In this document: positions 19,592-28,295 of the stretch, piece by piece
Position numbering within the stretch: position 1 is the stretch's first letter
Layout of the letters: every line of letters starts with the position of its first letter
Assembly: GCF_003667505.1 (NCBI RefSeq)
Contig: NZ_RCVJ01000075.1
Span: 1 to 64,000, forward strand
Source of the DNA: Micromonospora sp. BL4
GTDB taxonomy: Bacteria; Actinomycetota; Actinomycetes; Mycobacteriales; Micromonosporaceae
Direction of reading: 5' to 3'
Length of the DNA stretch: 64,000 nucleotides
Notes under the pieces: model-generated
What the model saw: the letters and a program-made list of their open reading frames with translations, nothing else
Databases searched by the model: none
Told to the model about the DNA's origin: nothing
Position numbers and translations under genes: made by a program

Positions 19592-20710
19592 ATGAGCACA
19601 GGACGGGCCGGTGCCAGAGACTGGGCGATCGCGGTCTGCGTGGCTGCGGTGCTGCTGGTCGCCGGGCGGTCCGGTGGCCACCTCGGCACGGAGACCGACC
19701 TGCTGGGCTATGCGTTGTTGGCGGCCGGTGGCCTGGCGCTGGCCGCGCGCCGCCGGGCGCCGGTTCCCGTCCTGGCCGTCACCGGGCTGTGCGCGGTGGG
19801 TTACCAGGCGGTCGGCTTCGATGTGCCCGCCGTCGCGTTCCTGTTCGCGGTCTACGCGGCGGTGCGGGCGGGCCACCACGTCACCACGGTCGTGGCCGCC
19901 GTGCTGATGCTGGCCGCTCTCCCGCTCGCGGCTCTCGCCCTGCCGCAGGATCTGTCCGTGGGTGAGGCGTTCGCACAGGCCCGGGGCGCCCTCGAGCTGG
20001 CGTGGCTGGTGGCCGCCGGTGCCGCGGGTGAGGCGCTGCGGCAGGCCGAACGGCGGGCGGACGAGGCCGAGCGCACCCGGGAGGAGACCGCGCGGCGGCG
20101 CGCCGACGAGGAGCGGCTGCACATCGCGCGGGAGTTGCACGACTCGCTCACCCACCAGATCTCCATCATCAAGGTGCAGGCGGAAGTGGCCGTCCACCTG
20201 GCCCGCAAGCGTGGAGAGCAGGTGCCGGAGGCCCTGCTGGCGATCCGCGAGGCCGGTCGTGAGGCGAACCGGGAGCTGCGCGCGACCCTGGAGACGCTGC
20301 GCGACGACGACACGACACCGCCGCACGGGCTCGACCACCTCCCGGAGCTGGTGGAGCGGGCTCGCATGACGGGCCTGGACGCCACGTTGACGATCGAAGG
20401 ACAACGGCACGACGTGCCGGCCGCGGTGGACCGGACGGCCTATCGGATCGTTCAGGAATCCCTGACCAACATCGCCCGTCATGCCGCCGGCGCCACGGCG
20501 TCGGTCCGGGTCGACTACCGTCCGGACGCCCTCGCGATCCAGGTGGACGACGACGGTACGGCCACGCCGGCCGCCGCCCCGATTCCCGGCGTCGGGCTGC
20601 TCGGGATGCGCGAACGAGTCACCGCCCTCGGCGGTCGCCTCCGCGCGGAGCCACGCAACGAGGGCGGCTTCACCGTCCACGCCGAACTACCCGTGGGCCG
20701 GGCGTCATGA
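19592..20710 (+). CDS. Two-component sensor histidine kinase (HisKA_3 type)
   Basis: Membrane sensor kinase of the NarL-partner type. Four or five N-terminal membrane helices (about residues 10-115, e.g. WAIAVCVAAVLLVAG) are followed by a coiled segment and the HisKA_3 box ERLHIARELHDSLTHQISII with phospho-acceptor H183, then an HATPase with N box (QESLTNIARHA) and G box (GVGLLGMRERVTALGG). The very short extracellular loops suggest sensing within the membrane. ATG 19592 follows a TATGGT -10-like box by six bases, so the message may be leaderless; upstream frame is unrelated. It overlaps the response regulator by 4 bp (ATGA). Confidence 0.93.
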   Translation: MSTGRAGARDWAIAVCVAAVLLVAGRSGGHLGTETDLLGYALLAAGGLALAARRRAPVPVLAVTGLCAVGYQAVGFDVPAVAFLFAVYAAVRAGHHVTTVVAAVLMLAALPLAALALPQDLSVGEAFAQARGALELAWLVAAGAAGEALRQAERRADEAERTREETARRRADEERLHIARELHDSLTHQISIIKVQAEVAVHLARKRGEQVPEALLAIREAGREANRELRATLETLRDDDTTPPHGLDHLPELVERARMTGLDATLTIEGQRHDVPAAVDRTAYRIVQESLTNIARHAAGATASVRVDYRPDALAIQVDDDGTATPAAAPIPGVGLLGMRERVTALGGRLRAEPRNEGGFTVHAELPVGRAS

Positions 20711-21369
20711 TCCGCGTCCTGCTGGTCGACGACCAGCCGCTCCTTCGCAGCGGCTTCCGCGCGCTCCTCGACGTCGAGGACGACATCGAGGTGGTGGCCG
20801 AGGCCGCCGACGGAAAGGAGGGCCTGGCTCTCGCCAGGCAGCACCTGCCCGACATCGCGCTCATCGACATACAGATGCCGGTCATGGACGGCATCGAGGC
20901 GACCCGGCGCATCGCCGCGGACCCGGCCCTGGCCCAGGTGCACGTCGTGATCCTGACCAACTACGGCCTCGACGAACACGTCTTCCACGCCCTGCGCGCC
21001 GGCGCCGCCGGATTTCTCGTCAAGGACATCGAGCCGGAGGACTTCCTGCACGCCATGCGCGTCGCCGCGCGCGGCGACGCCCTCCTCGCACCGTCCATCA
21101 CCCGCAAGCTGATCAACCGGTACGTCACCGAGCCGCTCCAGGCAGCGGCGGACGCGCGGTTGGAGGCGCTGACCAACCGCGAACGGGAGAGCGTCGCCCT
21201 CGTCGCGCAGGGCCTGTCCAACGATCAGATCGCGGAACGCATGGTGATCAGCCCACTCACCGCCAAGACCCACGTCAACCGGGCGATGGCCAAGCTCCAT
21301 GCCCGTGACCGCGCCCAACTCGTGGTCCTCGCCTACGAATCGGGCCTGGTGGCGCCCCGCAAGCGGTGA
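20707..21369 (+). CDS. NarL/LuxR-type response regulator
   Basis: Cognate regulator of the overlapping kinase. N-terminal receiver domain (MIRVLLVDDQPLLRSGFRAL; phospho-acceptor D54 in ALIDIQMPVMDG; the conserved Lys in FLVKDIEPEDFL), then a LuxR-type helix-turn-helix (LTNRERESVALVAQGLSNDQ, with LTAKTHVNRAMAKL as recognition segment). 220 residues, complete. Targets unknown; in this layout the pair often controls a neighbouring transporter, but no ABC genes lie adjacent, and the divergent DUF6223-like gene is the nearest candidate. Confidence 0.94.
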   Translation: MIRVLLVDDQPLLRSGFRALLDVEDDIEVVAEAADGKEGLALARQHLPDIALIDIQMPVMDGIEATRRIAADPALAQVHVVILTNYGLDEHVFHALRAGAAGFLVKDIEPEDFLHAMRVAARGDALLAPSITRKLINRYVTEPLQAAADARLEALTNRERESVALVAQGLSNDQIAERMVISPLTAKTHVNRAMAKLHARDRAQLVVLAYESGLVAPRKR

Positions 21370-21454
21370 CGTCGAGGCCAGAGGGCCGAAGGCCTGGCTC
21401 CTGCCACCACCGTTCGGCGGGTGTAGGCGCAAGACCGGTGGGTAGGGGGTGGCC

Positions 21455-22003
21455 ATGCTGAAGCGTGCGGTGTGGCAGGGGCTGGTGGCCGGGTTGGCGG
21501 GAGCGGCGGTGATGACCGCGGCGGAGAAGCTGGAGCAGCGGGTGACCGGGCGGCCCGACTCCCATGTGCCGGCCCGCGTGCTGGCGCGGCTCACGGGCAT
21601 GCCGGAGGCGCCGAAGCGTCAGCCGCGGTGGCGGAACCTCGCCATGCACTACGGGCAGGGCGCGCTCGTGGGCGTGCTGCGCGCCACCATGGCACAGGCT
21701 GGCCTGCGGGGTCCGTTGGCGTCGGGGATGTTCACCGTGGTGCGGCTGACGAGCGATCAGATTCTGGAGAACGCCACCGGAGTGGGAGCCCCGCCGCAGA
21801 CCTGGCCACGGTCCGAACTCGCCGTCGACGTCCTGCACAAGTCCATCTACGGATTCGCCACCGGGGCGGTCGCGGATGCCCTCGCCGCCCGTGACGGCGC
21901 CGGTCCCGGCCAGCGGCACGCGGCGTTGCGCCCCGGTCGCCGTTCCGACGTCGGCCCCCTGCCGCGCGCCGCAGCCCACGCCGTTCCGGTACGGCGGAGG
22001 TAG
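21455..22003 (+). CDS. Small membrane-associated hypothetical protein
   Basis: Not recognised with certainty. 182 residues: an N-terminal hydrophobic helix with a glycine zipper (LVAGLAGAAVMTAAEKLEQR), a basic middle (PEAPKRQPRWRNLAMHYGQG), and a second hydrophobic helix (ALVGVLRATMAQAGL), followed by a helix with VDVLHKSIYGFATGAVADAL and a disordered Arg/Pro/Gly tail. This resembles actinobacterial DUF1440-like membrane proteins, where MTAAEK occurs. ATG 21455 is preferred because AGGGGG precedes it by five bases; GTG 21449 overlaps that sequence. Confidence 0.6.
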   Translation: MLKRAVWQGLVAGLAGAAVMTAAEKLEQRVTGRPDSHVPARVLARLTGMPEAPKRQPRWRNLAMHYGQGALVGVLRATMAQAGLRGPLASGMFTVVRLTSDQILENATGVGAPPQTWPRSELAVDVLHKSIYGFATGAVADALAARDGAGPGQRHAALRPGRRSDVGPLPRAAAHAVPVRRR

Positions 22004-22068
22004 GGCCGGTACCGGGTTCCGACAGCTGTCACCGTCCAGGCGGAACCCGCGCGGCGCGCAGGAGGCCG

Positions 22069-23205
22069 TCACTGGGCGGTGGTCTGCGCCGCCAGCAGAT
22101 CCAGTACGGCGTGGACGTCACCGGTGCGCTCCAGCGTTCGGCGCTGTCGTCGGGCGCCCGTCCCGTCTCGGCGTAGCCGGGCCAACTGCGCCAGCACGTA
22201 GCCGAGGTTGCCGTGCCGCAGGAGCGCCGGCGCGACGGTGGCGAAGAGGTCGTCGACGAGTTCCCAGGCCGGGCGGGCTCCGCCGGCGCGCAGGTCGATG
22301 AGAGTGCCGTCGAGCCCGTCGTGCGCTGCCCGCCAGTGCGCGGCGGACACCAGGCAGCCTCGGACGCGAGGCGCGGCGACGCCGGCCTGGATGTCCTCGA
22401 TCAGGGTCGCGACCAGCGCGCGGACCAGCCCGGCGACCAGCACCGTGTCGTCGACGGTGGCGCACACGTCGCCGACGCGGATCTCCACGGTGGGGTAGGC
22501 GGCGGACGGGCGGGCGTACCAGTAGACCATCGCCTCGTCGAGCATCACTCCGGCCGTGACCAGCGCGGCGACGGTCTCCTCGTAGTCGGCGGTGGAGGCG
22601 AAGTGCGGGGTGGGGCCGATGCTGGGCCAGCGTTCGAGCTGCATGGAGCGCCAGCTGGCGTGGCCGGTGTCGCCCCCGTCGTGCAGGGGTGAGTTGACGG
22701 TGATGGCCTGGATGACCGGCAGCCACACCCGGAGGTGGTTGCAGACCTGCACGGCCAGTTCCCGGTCGGGGATGCCGACGTGGATGTGGCAGCCGCAGAC
22801 GGCCGGGTCGTGGGCGACGGGTCCGTAGCGGTGCGACATGGCGTGGTAGCGCGGTTTGTCCGGTACCGAGCGGTGTGGTTCCGCGACGGGGGTCGCACCG
22901 ACCGCCATCAGGCGGGCGCCCGCGTTCGCCGCGGCCCGCGCCGCGGCTGCCCGTAGCTCCACGAGCTGGTCCCGGAGCTGGTCGAGCTCGGTGCAGACGG
23001 GCGTGACCATCTCGATCATGCTGTGCCGGAACTCCTGGCGGCTCTGTTCGCGGGCGCCGCCGTGCAGGGCGGTCAGGACCTGGTCGGCCACCGGCATGTT
23101 CACGCCCGTCTCCGGATCCAGGAGCAGGTACTCCTCCTCCACGCCGAGGGTCAGCACGTCCGTGCCGGGTCGGGCGGCGGTGGCGACCGTTGGACGTTGC
23201 GTCAT
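22069..23205 (-). CDS. GCS2-family carboxylate-amine ligase (YbdK-like)
   Basis: ATP-dependent ligase of the glutamate-cysteine ligase type 2 fold. Features: LGVEEEYLLLDPETG (ATP/substrate glutamates), FRHSMIEMVTPVC, CGCHIHVGIPDRELAVQVCN (the HxHV signature) and PTVEIRVGDVC. 378 residues matches YbdK. Members show weak gamma-glutamylcysteine ligase activity; in an actinobacterium that uses mycothiol, the true product is more likely another gamma-glutamyl or related amide. ATG 23205 is chosen because the conserved LGVEEEYLL then sits near residue 20; the frame runs 39 codons further upstream. Convergent with the membrane protein gene. Confidence 0.85.
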   Translation of the reverse strand: MTQRPTVATAARPGTDVLTLGVEEEYLLLDPETGVNMPVADQVLTALHGGAREQSRQEFRHSMIEMVTPVCTELDQLRDQLVELRAAAARAAANAGARLMAVGATPVAEPHRSVPDKPRYHAMSHRYGPVAHDPAVCGCHIHVGIPDRELAVQVCNHLRVWLPVIQAITVNSPLHDGGDTGHASWRSMQLERWPSIGPTPHFASTADYEETVAALVTAGVMLDEAMVYWYARPSAAYPTVEIRVGDVCATVDDTVLVAGLVRALVATLIEDIQAGVAAPRVRGCLVSAAHWRAAHDGLDGTLIDLRAGGARPAWELVDDLFATVAPALLRHGNLGYVLAQLARLRRDGTGARRQRRTLERTGDVHAVLDLLAAQTTAQ

Positions 23206-23388
23206 CGTGCGTCCGCTCCTGTCATGGCCAGAGGTCGCCGCGATTTCCCGGTCCTCAGGGGGACAAACCCCGCAGGGTCGACCGACCGCCGGTCCGGACG
23301 CGTCGCCCGACCGCGTTGTCACGGCCGCCGAGGCCGCCCCGCCCCGGCCTCCCGCCCACGGAGACCGGGACCGGCCCGTACGCCCGCG

Positions 23389-24306
23389 TCAGTCCAGGGC
23401 GTCCTTCACCTTCTTGACCACGTTGGTGACTCCCTGGGCGTGCGCTCCGGCGGCGTCACCGGTCTTGCCCGGACCGCGGGAGCCGTCGTAGGTGGCGTAC
23501 AGCTTGGGGTCGGGCGGCGGGGGCAGGGCCGTGTCATCGGTGAGCGGCGTCGCCTGTGCCAGGTAGGTCAGGTCGGGTCCGCCGATGAGGCTCGGCCCCT
23601 GCGCCCAGCGGCCCTCGCCGGCCTGACTGTCGGTGCCGAAGCTCCAGAAGGTGTGGTTGTGGTCCTTGTTCTCCTCGTCGAAGTTCGAGTTCTCGATCCC
23701 GTGGTCGGAGTAGCCGTCGGCGATGAGCTGCTCGATGCCCAGGAGCCACTGCTGCTGGTGGTAGGTGTCACGGGCCAGGTTGAACCGCAGCATCTCCTTC
23801 ACACCGGGGTCGTCGGTCATGTTCATGACCCGGCTGGTCTGGAGCCGGCTCTGCGCTTCCGCGGCGACGTTGGAGCGGAAGTCCGCCAGGAGATTGCCGC
23901 TGGCGACGATGTAGCCGGCGTTCCACGGGACGCCCTGGCTGTCCCGGGGCAACGGGCCGCCTCCGCCGACGATGGCGTGCTGCGGGTTCATGCCACCGAT
24001 GACCGCGGCCAGCACCGGGTTGGCGGCGACCGCCTTCTCCGTCGTCTCGGCGGGGGCGCCCTCCAGGAGCCGGGCCAGCATGGTCGTGAGCATCTCGACG
24101 TGACCGATCTCCTCGGTCCCGATGTCCATGATCATGTCTTTGTACTTGCCGGGCACACGGCAGGTCCAGCCCTGCCAGAGGTACTGCATCATCACGGTCA
24201 TCTCGCCGAACTGCCCGCCCAGCACCTCCTGGAGCTTCGCCGCGAACAGGGCGTCCGGCTTCTCGGGCCTGGCTTGGAACTGCAGATATCGGTCGTGTCT
24301 GAACAC
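23389..24306 (-). CDS. Manganese catalase (copy 1)
   Basis: Non-haem catalase with a dinuclear manganese centre in a four-helix ferritin-like bundle. Metal ligands are visible: E in GGQFGEMTVMMQYLWQG, E and H in GTEEIGHVEMLTTM, E in AAEAQSRLQTSRV and H in LARDTYHQQQWL. 305 residues, complete. GTG 24306 has AGGAGG five bases upstream. The C-terminus ends with the VTNVVKKVKDALD helix also present, in shorter form, in copy 2 at 47.6 kb. A STAS gene lies directly upstream on the same strand, exactly as in copy 2. It should detoxify H2O2 during stress when haem is limiting. Confidence 0.95.
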   Translation of the reverse strand: MFRHDRYLQFQARPEKPDALFAAKLQEVLGGQFGEMTVMMQYLWQGWTCRVPGKYKDMIMDIGTEEIGHVEMLTTMLARLLEGAPAETTEKAVAANPVLAAVIGGMNPQHAIVGGGGPLPRDSQGVPWNAGYIVASGNLLADFRSNVAAEAQSRLQTSRVMNMTDDPGVKEMLRFNLARDTYHQQQWLLGIEQLIADGYSDHGIENSNFDEENKDHNHTFWSFGTDSQAGEGRWAQGPSLIGGPDLTYLAQATPLTDDTALPPPPDPKLYATYDGSRGPGKTGDAAGAHAQGVTNVVKKVKDALD

Positions 24307-24512
24307 GGCGGCCTCCTGTCGGAATGGACGAGCGTGTCGCCCGCCGGCGACGTGCCGTCCGCATCCCCACCACGCCGGCCCGCCGGTGCCAACCCGTGAC
24401 CCCTGCGGGCCACGGCATCGGCGGCTCGTCGCGGGCCGAACGTCGGTGTCCAGCGTGGCTCGGTGGACGACGAGTGTTCCGCGCTCCACCCTCGGATCGA
24501 CCCTGCCGGGTG

Positions 24513-24536
24513 CTACCCCTCCGCGCTGACGGACAC
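24513..24536 (-). promoter_or_regulatory. SigB-like promoter candidate ahead of Mn catalase 1
   Basis: Reading on the minus strand: GTGT, 14 bases, GGGTAG, matching the Streptomyces SigB consensus GNNT-N14-16-GGGTAY except for the last base. It lies between the STAS stop and the catalase, 207 bases before the catalase start. Such short matches arise by chance, so confidence is modest. Confidence 0.35.
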
Positions 24537-24567
24537 CTGTGGCGCCGCATCGTGGTTGGGGTGACGC

Positions 24568-25047
24568 TCAGGCCGCACCGACCGACCGGCTCTCGCGGCA
24601 GCTTGGGCGGGGAGTGCCGTCACGGGCCTGGGCTGGTCTCCGCCCGCTCGACGAGCCTGGGCCCCTGGTGAGCGTGAAGCTCTCCAGGGCGCCGGTCGTG
24701 GCGAGGATGTAGGTGACGCACGGTGCGGGGTCGCGCAGGACGATCGCGGCTTCCGCTTCAGCGGCGATGTCCTGGGCCTGAAGCAGCGCGCTTACGCCAT
24801 GTGCGCCGAAGAACCTCACCGCGGACAGGTCCACCGCGATCACCGGCGAAGGTGGGCGGCAGACGAACTCCATCAGCTCGGTGAGCAGGTGCGCGTTGCT
24901 CATGTCGATCTCACCCGAGACGGTGATCAGCTTGGTCGAGCCGTCGCTGGTCAAGGCCAGAGACATGATCGGGTCGCGAAGCCGGTCGCCGTCTCCGACG
25001 GCAGTAGGCCGGTGACTCCCGTGGGTGCGAGATATTCCGTCGGTCAA
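24568..25047 (-). CDS. STAS-domain anti-sigma factor antagonist homologue (copy 1)
   Basis: 159 residues. The STAS core (about residues 33-130) has a beta-strand TKLITVSGEIDMSNAHLLTE, a second VIAVDLSAVRFFGAHGVSAL and a final helix-strand region, then an Arg/Pro/Ser tail. STAS proteins bind or release anti-sigma factors. In SpoIIAA-type members the loop reads DSSG with a phosphorylatable Ser; here it is GAHG, so phosphorylation at the usual place is impossible. TTG 25047 is used: GGAGG lies seven bases upstream. Expressed from the conserved promoter-leader at 25126-25171 and followed by Mn catalase 1. Confidence 0.85.
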   Translation of the reverse strand: MTDGISRTHGSHRPTAVGDGDRLRDPIMSLALTSDGSTKLITVSGEIDMSNAHLLTELMEFVCRPPSPVIAVDLSAVRFFGAHGVSALLQAQDIAAEAEAAIVLRDPAPCVTYILATTGALESFTLTRGPGSSSGRRPAQARDGTPRPSCRESRSVGAA

Positions 25048-25125
25048 GATGGCGCCTCCGCGCTCCGTAGAACGGGCCCGTCGCCGTGTTGCGATCCGCG
25101 GCAGGGGCGGGCATTGGAGGGCACC

Positions 25126-25171
25126 TGTCTTGACCCGAGATCGTCTCTACCCTGAGAGGCCGGCCTTACGC
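25126..25171 (-). promoter_or_regulatory. Conserved promoter and leader motif of STAS gene 1
   Basis: On the minus strand: GCGT, 15 bases, GGGTAG (SigB-type; 25147-25171), then after GGGTA ten bases, CGGGTCAAGACA (25126-25137). The same GGTA-N10-CGGGTCAAGACA occurs before the STAS genes at 47.1 and 49.3 kb. The second block would lie at the 5' end of the transcript, and GGGU can pair with GCCC just downstream. Confidence 0.6.
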
Positions 25172-25197
25172 GTCACCGATCTGGCGGATTTCCTGTG

Positions 25198-25599
25198 TCA
25201 CGCGCGGCTGGCGGCGCTGGTGCTCCGCCTGTTGGCCTTCTGGATCGCCTCGACGAGCTGGGGCTTGGTCATTCGGGACCGGCCTCGGATCTCCAGCTTC
25301 CGGGCGACGTTCATCAGGTGCTCCTTGCTGGCGTTGGCATCGACGCCACCGGCCGTTCGTCCTGCCTTGGACCCTCGGCCGCGCGCGGCCTGCCTGTCGC
25401 TGGGACCCTTGCGAGACTTGGCCTCCCAGTGATCGCCGACCTTCTCGAACGCGTGTTTGACGGCGGCGAAGGCGGTCCGGTGAGCGCGCTCGCCCTCGCC
25501 GTACTCCTCGACCGCCGAGTCGTGCGCCTTGACGTAGGTGTCCTGCGCCTTCTTGGGCGACCGCTTCAGCGTCGCCGGCATGTCCTTGCTCGCGGGCAT
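25198..25599 (-). CDS. ChaB-family protein with Rho-N-like C-terminus
   Basis: 133 residues. The N-terminal 60 residues are ChaB-like (MPATLKRSPKKAQDTYVKAH, AFAAVKHAFEKVGDHWEAKS); after a basic linker, the C-terminal part (SKEHLMNVARKLEIRGRSRM, then TKPQLVEAIQKANRR) resembles the Rho N-terminal/SAP-like helix-extended-helix nucleic-acid binding motif. ChaB was named as a cation-transport regulator in E. coli but its action is unclear; in actinobacteria such proteins are stress-induced. ATG 25599 has GGAGGAGG six bases upstream. A SigB-type promoter match lies at 25633-25658. Confidence 0.85.
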   Translation of the reverse strand: MPASKDMPATLKRSPKKAQDTYVKAHDSAVEEYGEGERAHRTAFAAVKHAFEKVGDHWEAKSRKGPSDRQAARGRGSKAGRTAGGVDANASKEHLMNVARKLEIRGRSRMTKPQLVEAIQKANRRSTSAASRA

Positions 25600-25632
25600 C
25601 ACATACCTCCTCCGGATGCGTTGCCACCTCAC

Positions 25633-25658
25633 GTGCCCGACGGTGCGGCCGACCAAAC
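25633..25658 (-). promoter_or_regulatory. SigB-like promoter candidate of the ChaB gene
   Basis: On the minus strand: GTTT, 16 bases, GGGCAC; the -35 is ideal and the -10 differs from GGGTAY at one base. The start codon is 34 bases downstream of the -10. Confidence 0.4.
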
Positions 25659-25768
25659 TCGTGACGAATTGTCACGTCCAGGCCGCCGGAGGCTCCGTCA
25701 TCGTTCCGGGGCGCGCGCACGGGAGAGCGGGCGGGCCACCACCGAAACCCGAACGGTGCTGTCCCTCC

Positions 25769-25793
25769 GGTTCGCCGCAGCCGCCGGGGGTAC
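25769..25793 (+). promoter_or_regulatory. SigB-like promoter candidate of the ThDP enzyme
   Basis: GGTT (25769-25772), 15 bases, GGGTAC (25788-25793): a full match to GNNT-N14-16-GGGTAY, 40 bases before the ATG. Confidence 0.45.
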
Positions 25794-25833
25794 CGGCACA
25801 TGCTGGAGAGCGGTTCGAAACGAGGAGGCGGCG

Positions 25834-27627
25834 ATGGCGAACGCGACAGTGTCGGACCTGGTGGTCGCCCGACTGGGGGACTGGGGTGTGGACCGGGTCT
25901 TCGGATACTCCGGCGACGGCATCGACGGGGTCATGGGCGCGCTGCGCCGCGCTGGCCGGCCGGAGTTCGTGCAGGCCCGGCACGAGGAGACGGCGGCGTT
26001 CATGGCCTGTGGGCACGCGAAGTACACCGGCGGACTGGGGGTGTGCCTGTCCACCCAGGGTCCAGGTGCGGTGCACCTGCTCAACGGCCTCTATGACGCG
26101 CGGCTGGACTCCCAGCCGGTGCTCGCGATCGTCGGCCAGCAGGTGACCTCGGTGCTGGGCAGCGGCTACCAGCAGGAGATCGACCTCGTCCGGCTCTACG
26201 GCGACGTCTGCTCCCAGTTCGTGCAGACCGCGTACACGGCCGAGCAGCTGCCGATGCTGCTCGACCGGGCGATCCGCTCCGCCCTGGCGACCCGTAGCCC
26301 GACCTGCGTGATCCTGCCGCACGACGTGCAGACCGCGCCCGCCCCCGATCTGGGCGCGCGTCAGCACGGGATCATGGTGACCAGCCCTGGGATGCCGGTG
26401 CCCGAGCTGCGCCCCCGCGCCGACGACCTTCGTGCCGCAGCCGACCTGCTGGACGCCGGCCAACGGGTGGCGATTCTGGTGGGACAGGGCGCCCGCGCCG
26501 CCGCCACCGAGGTGAATGAGCTGGCTGAGGCGCTCGGCGCGGGGGTGGCCGCGTCGCTGCTGGGCAAGCCGGTGCTGGACGAGGCCCTGCCGTTCCACAC
26601 CGGCGTGATGGGGCATCTGGGCAGCACCGCCAGCAGCGTACTGATGGGGGAGTGCGACACCCTGATCATCGTCGGGAGCAACGACCCCTGGTCGGAGTTC
26701 TACCCCGCTCCCGGTCAGGCACGGGCGGTGCAGATCGACATCGACGGGCGACGCATCGGCATGCGGTACCCGGTGGAGGTGCCGCTGCTCGGTGACGCCG
26801 CCACGACCATCCGTGCCCTGCTGCCGTTGCTCACGCCCAGACCTGACCGGAGCTGGCGGCAGCGCATCGAGGGCGAGGTGACCCGCTGGCGGGACATCGC
26901 CCAGCAGCGGGCCACTGCCGACGCCGACCCGCTCAACCCGCAGTACGTGCTGCACGCCCTCACCGACCGGCTGCCCACCGACGCGCAGGTGTCGGTGGAC
27001 GTCGGGTCGGTGACCTACTGGTACGCGCGGCACCTGCGGTTGCCCGTCGGCGTTGACGCGCACCTGTCCAGCACCCTGGCCTCGATGGGCTCGGCGCTGC
27101 CGTACGGGCTGGCCGCGAAACTCGCCACCCCGGACCGCCCGGTGGTGGCGCTCGCCGGTGACGGGGCGATGCAGATGAACGGACTGGCCGAGCTGCTGAC
27201 CGTCGCGCACCGGTGGCGGGACTGGGCCGACCCGCGGTTCGTGGTGCTGGTGCTGCACAACCGGGATCTGGCCGAGGTCAGCTGGGAGCAGCGGGAGATG
27301 GAGGGCGATCCCCGCTTCGTCGAGTCCCAGCGCCTGCCCGACGCCCCGTACGCGCGTTGGGCCGAGCTGCTGGGCCTGCACGGAGTTCGCGTCACCACAC
27401 CCGCCGAGGTCGACGCGGCCTGGGACCGCGCCCTGTCGGCGGACCGGCCCACGCTCATCGAGGCGATGGTGGATCCGGCGATTCCGCTGCTCCCGCCGGC
27501 ACAGCCGTACGAGAAGGTCGAGGCGATGTACCAGGCGCTCGGCCGCGAGGACACCGACCTGGGCCGTCGGGCACTGGCGCACCTGCGCCGGGAGCGAGCC
27601 ACGGAGGGCTTCGACGACCCGCAGTGA
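25834..27627 (+). CDS. Thiamine-diphosphate-dependent decarboxylase/oxidase (acetolactate synthase-like)
   Basis: 597-residue ThDP enzyme of the acetolactate synthase/pyruvate oxidase superfamily: N-terminal pyrimidine domain (GVDRVFGYSGDGIDGVMGAL, active-site Glu in QARHEETAAFMACGHAKYTG), central FAD-like domain (LDAGQRVAILVGQGARAA), and C-terminal pyrophosphate domain (ALAGDGAMQMNGLAELLTVA with the GDG...N metal motif). Pyruvate oxidase-like or other 2-oxo acid decarboxylation is likely; amino-acid biosynthesis is unlikely as no ilvN subunit is nearby. ATG 25834 has GAGGAGG at six bases. The gene starts a run of apparently stress-linked genes. Confidence 0.9.
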   Translation: MANATVSDLVVARLGDWGVDRVFGYSGDGIDGVMGALRRAGRPEFVQARHEETAAFMACGHAKYTGGLGVCLSTQGPGAVHLLNGLYDARLDSQPVLAIVGQQVTSVLGSGYQQEIDLVRLYGDVCSQFVQTAYTAEQLPMLLDRAIRSALATRSPTCVILPHDVQTAPAPDLGARQHGIMVTSPGMPVPELRPRADDLRAAADLLDAGQRVAILVGQGARAAATEVNELAEALGAGVAASLLGKPVLDEALPFHTGVMGHLGSTASSVLMGECDTLIIVGSNDPWSEFYPAPGQARAVQIDIDGRRIGMRYPVEVPLLGDAATTIRALLPLLTPRPDRSWRQRIEGEVTRWRDIAQQRATADADPLNPQYVLHALTDRLPTDAQVSVDVGSVTYWYARHLRLPVGVDAHLSSTLASMGSALPYGLAAKLATPDRPVVALAGDGAMQMNGLAELLTVAHRWRDWADPRFVVLVLHNRDLAEVSWEQREMEGDPRFVESQRLPDAPYARWAELLGLHGVRVTTPAEVDAAWDRALSADRPTLIEAMVDPAIPLLPPAQPYEKVEAMYQALGREDTDLGRRALAHLRRERATEGFDDPQ

Positions 27628-27761
27628 CGGCGGCGTCCGGGGACCGGACGGGCCGTTCGAGCCCACCGTTGGGTGGTCCCGCAGCGAAGTGCCATGACTG
27701 TTGGGTGTTTGCGCGGACCAGGACGGGAGAAGTGTGACGATCAGGGGCGGAGGGGAGTCTG

Positions 27762-28295
27762 ATGAGGCAGCCGCGGCAGTCGGTGCACGCTTTCGTGGGC
27801 ACTGCGCTGACGGTCGGCGTTGCCGGCGTGGTCGCGGTCCTCACCCATCAGCCGTGGTTGTTTCCCAGTCTCGGGCCGGCGGTGATGCTGCACGTGGAGA
27901 AGCCGGGCGCGCCCCAGTCGTCGCCGCGCAACACCCTCATCGGGCATGGGGTGGCACTGCTGGCCGGGTACGTGTTCCTCGTCGTCTGCGGACTGTCCGA
28001 CGAGCCCTCGGTGCTTCAGGAGGGAGTCGACGGGCTGCGGATCGTCGCGGCGGCCGGGTCGCTGGCGGTGACCGCGGCGGTGCTGGTGCTGCTGAAGGCG
28101 TCGCATCCCCCGGCGGGCGCGACGACGCTGATCGTGAGTCTGGGCCTGCTCCGCACCCCGACGCAGTTGCTCATCGCTGCCGGCGCCGTGGTGCTGGTCA
28201 CCGTGGTGGACTGGCTGTACGGGCGGGTGTCGGGCCGGCCCATGCCGGTGTGGGCGGCGTTCGAAGAGTCGACGAGGGGAGCGCGGAATGGTTGA
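27762..28295 (+). CDS. HPP-family integral membrane protein
   Basis: 177 residues with four predicted membrane helices (about 8-30, 63-80, 95-115, 135-155) and the family signature KASHPPAGATTLIVSLG; a second conserved patch is FPSLGPAVMLHVEKPGAPQS. HPP proteins of cyanobacteria and plastids are reported nitrite transporters. It overlaps the molybdopterin oxidoreductase by 8 bp, so an anion supply or export function tied to that enzyme is reasonable but inferred. ATG 27762 follows GGAGGGGAG. Confidence 0.88.
   Translation: MRQPRQSVHAFVGTALTVGVAGVVAVLTHQPWLFPSLGPAVMLHVEKPGAPQSSPRNTLIGHGVALLAGYVFLVVCGLSDEPSVLQEGVDGLRIVAAAGSLAVTAAVLVLLKASHPPAGATTLIVSLGLLRTPTQLLIAAGAVVLVTVVDWLYGRVSGRPMPVWAAFEESTRGARNG

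Noticed and set aside
22069..23205. GCS2-family ligase considered as the first step of glutathione synthesis.
   Set aside because: No glutathione synthetase is seen and actinobacteria generally use mycothiol; only the ligase family can be supported.
25672..27666. A 664-codon minus-strand frame opposite the ThDP enzyme, and similar long frames opposite the glucoamylase, molybdoenzyme and GH42-like gene.
   Set aside because: Composition is Arg/Gly/His/Val-rich and without motifs; the plus-strand or opposite genes are clearly real.
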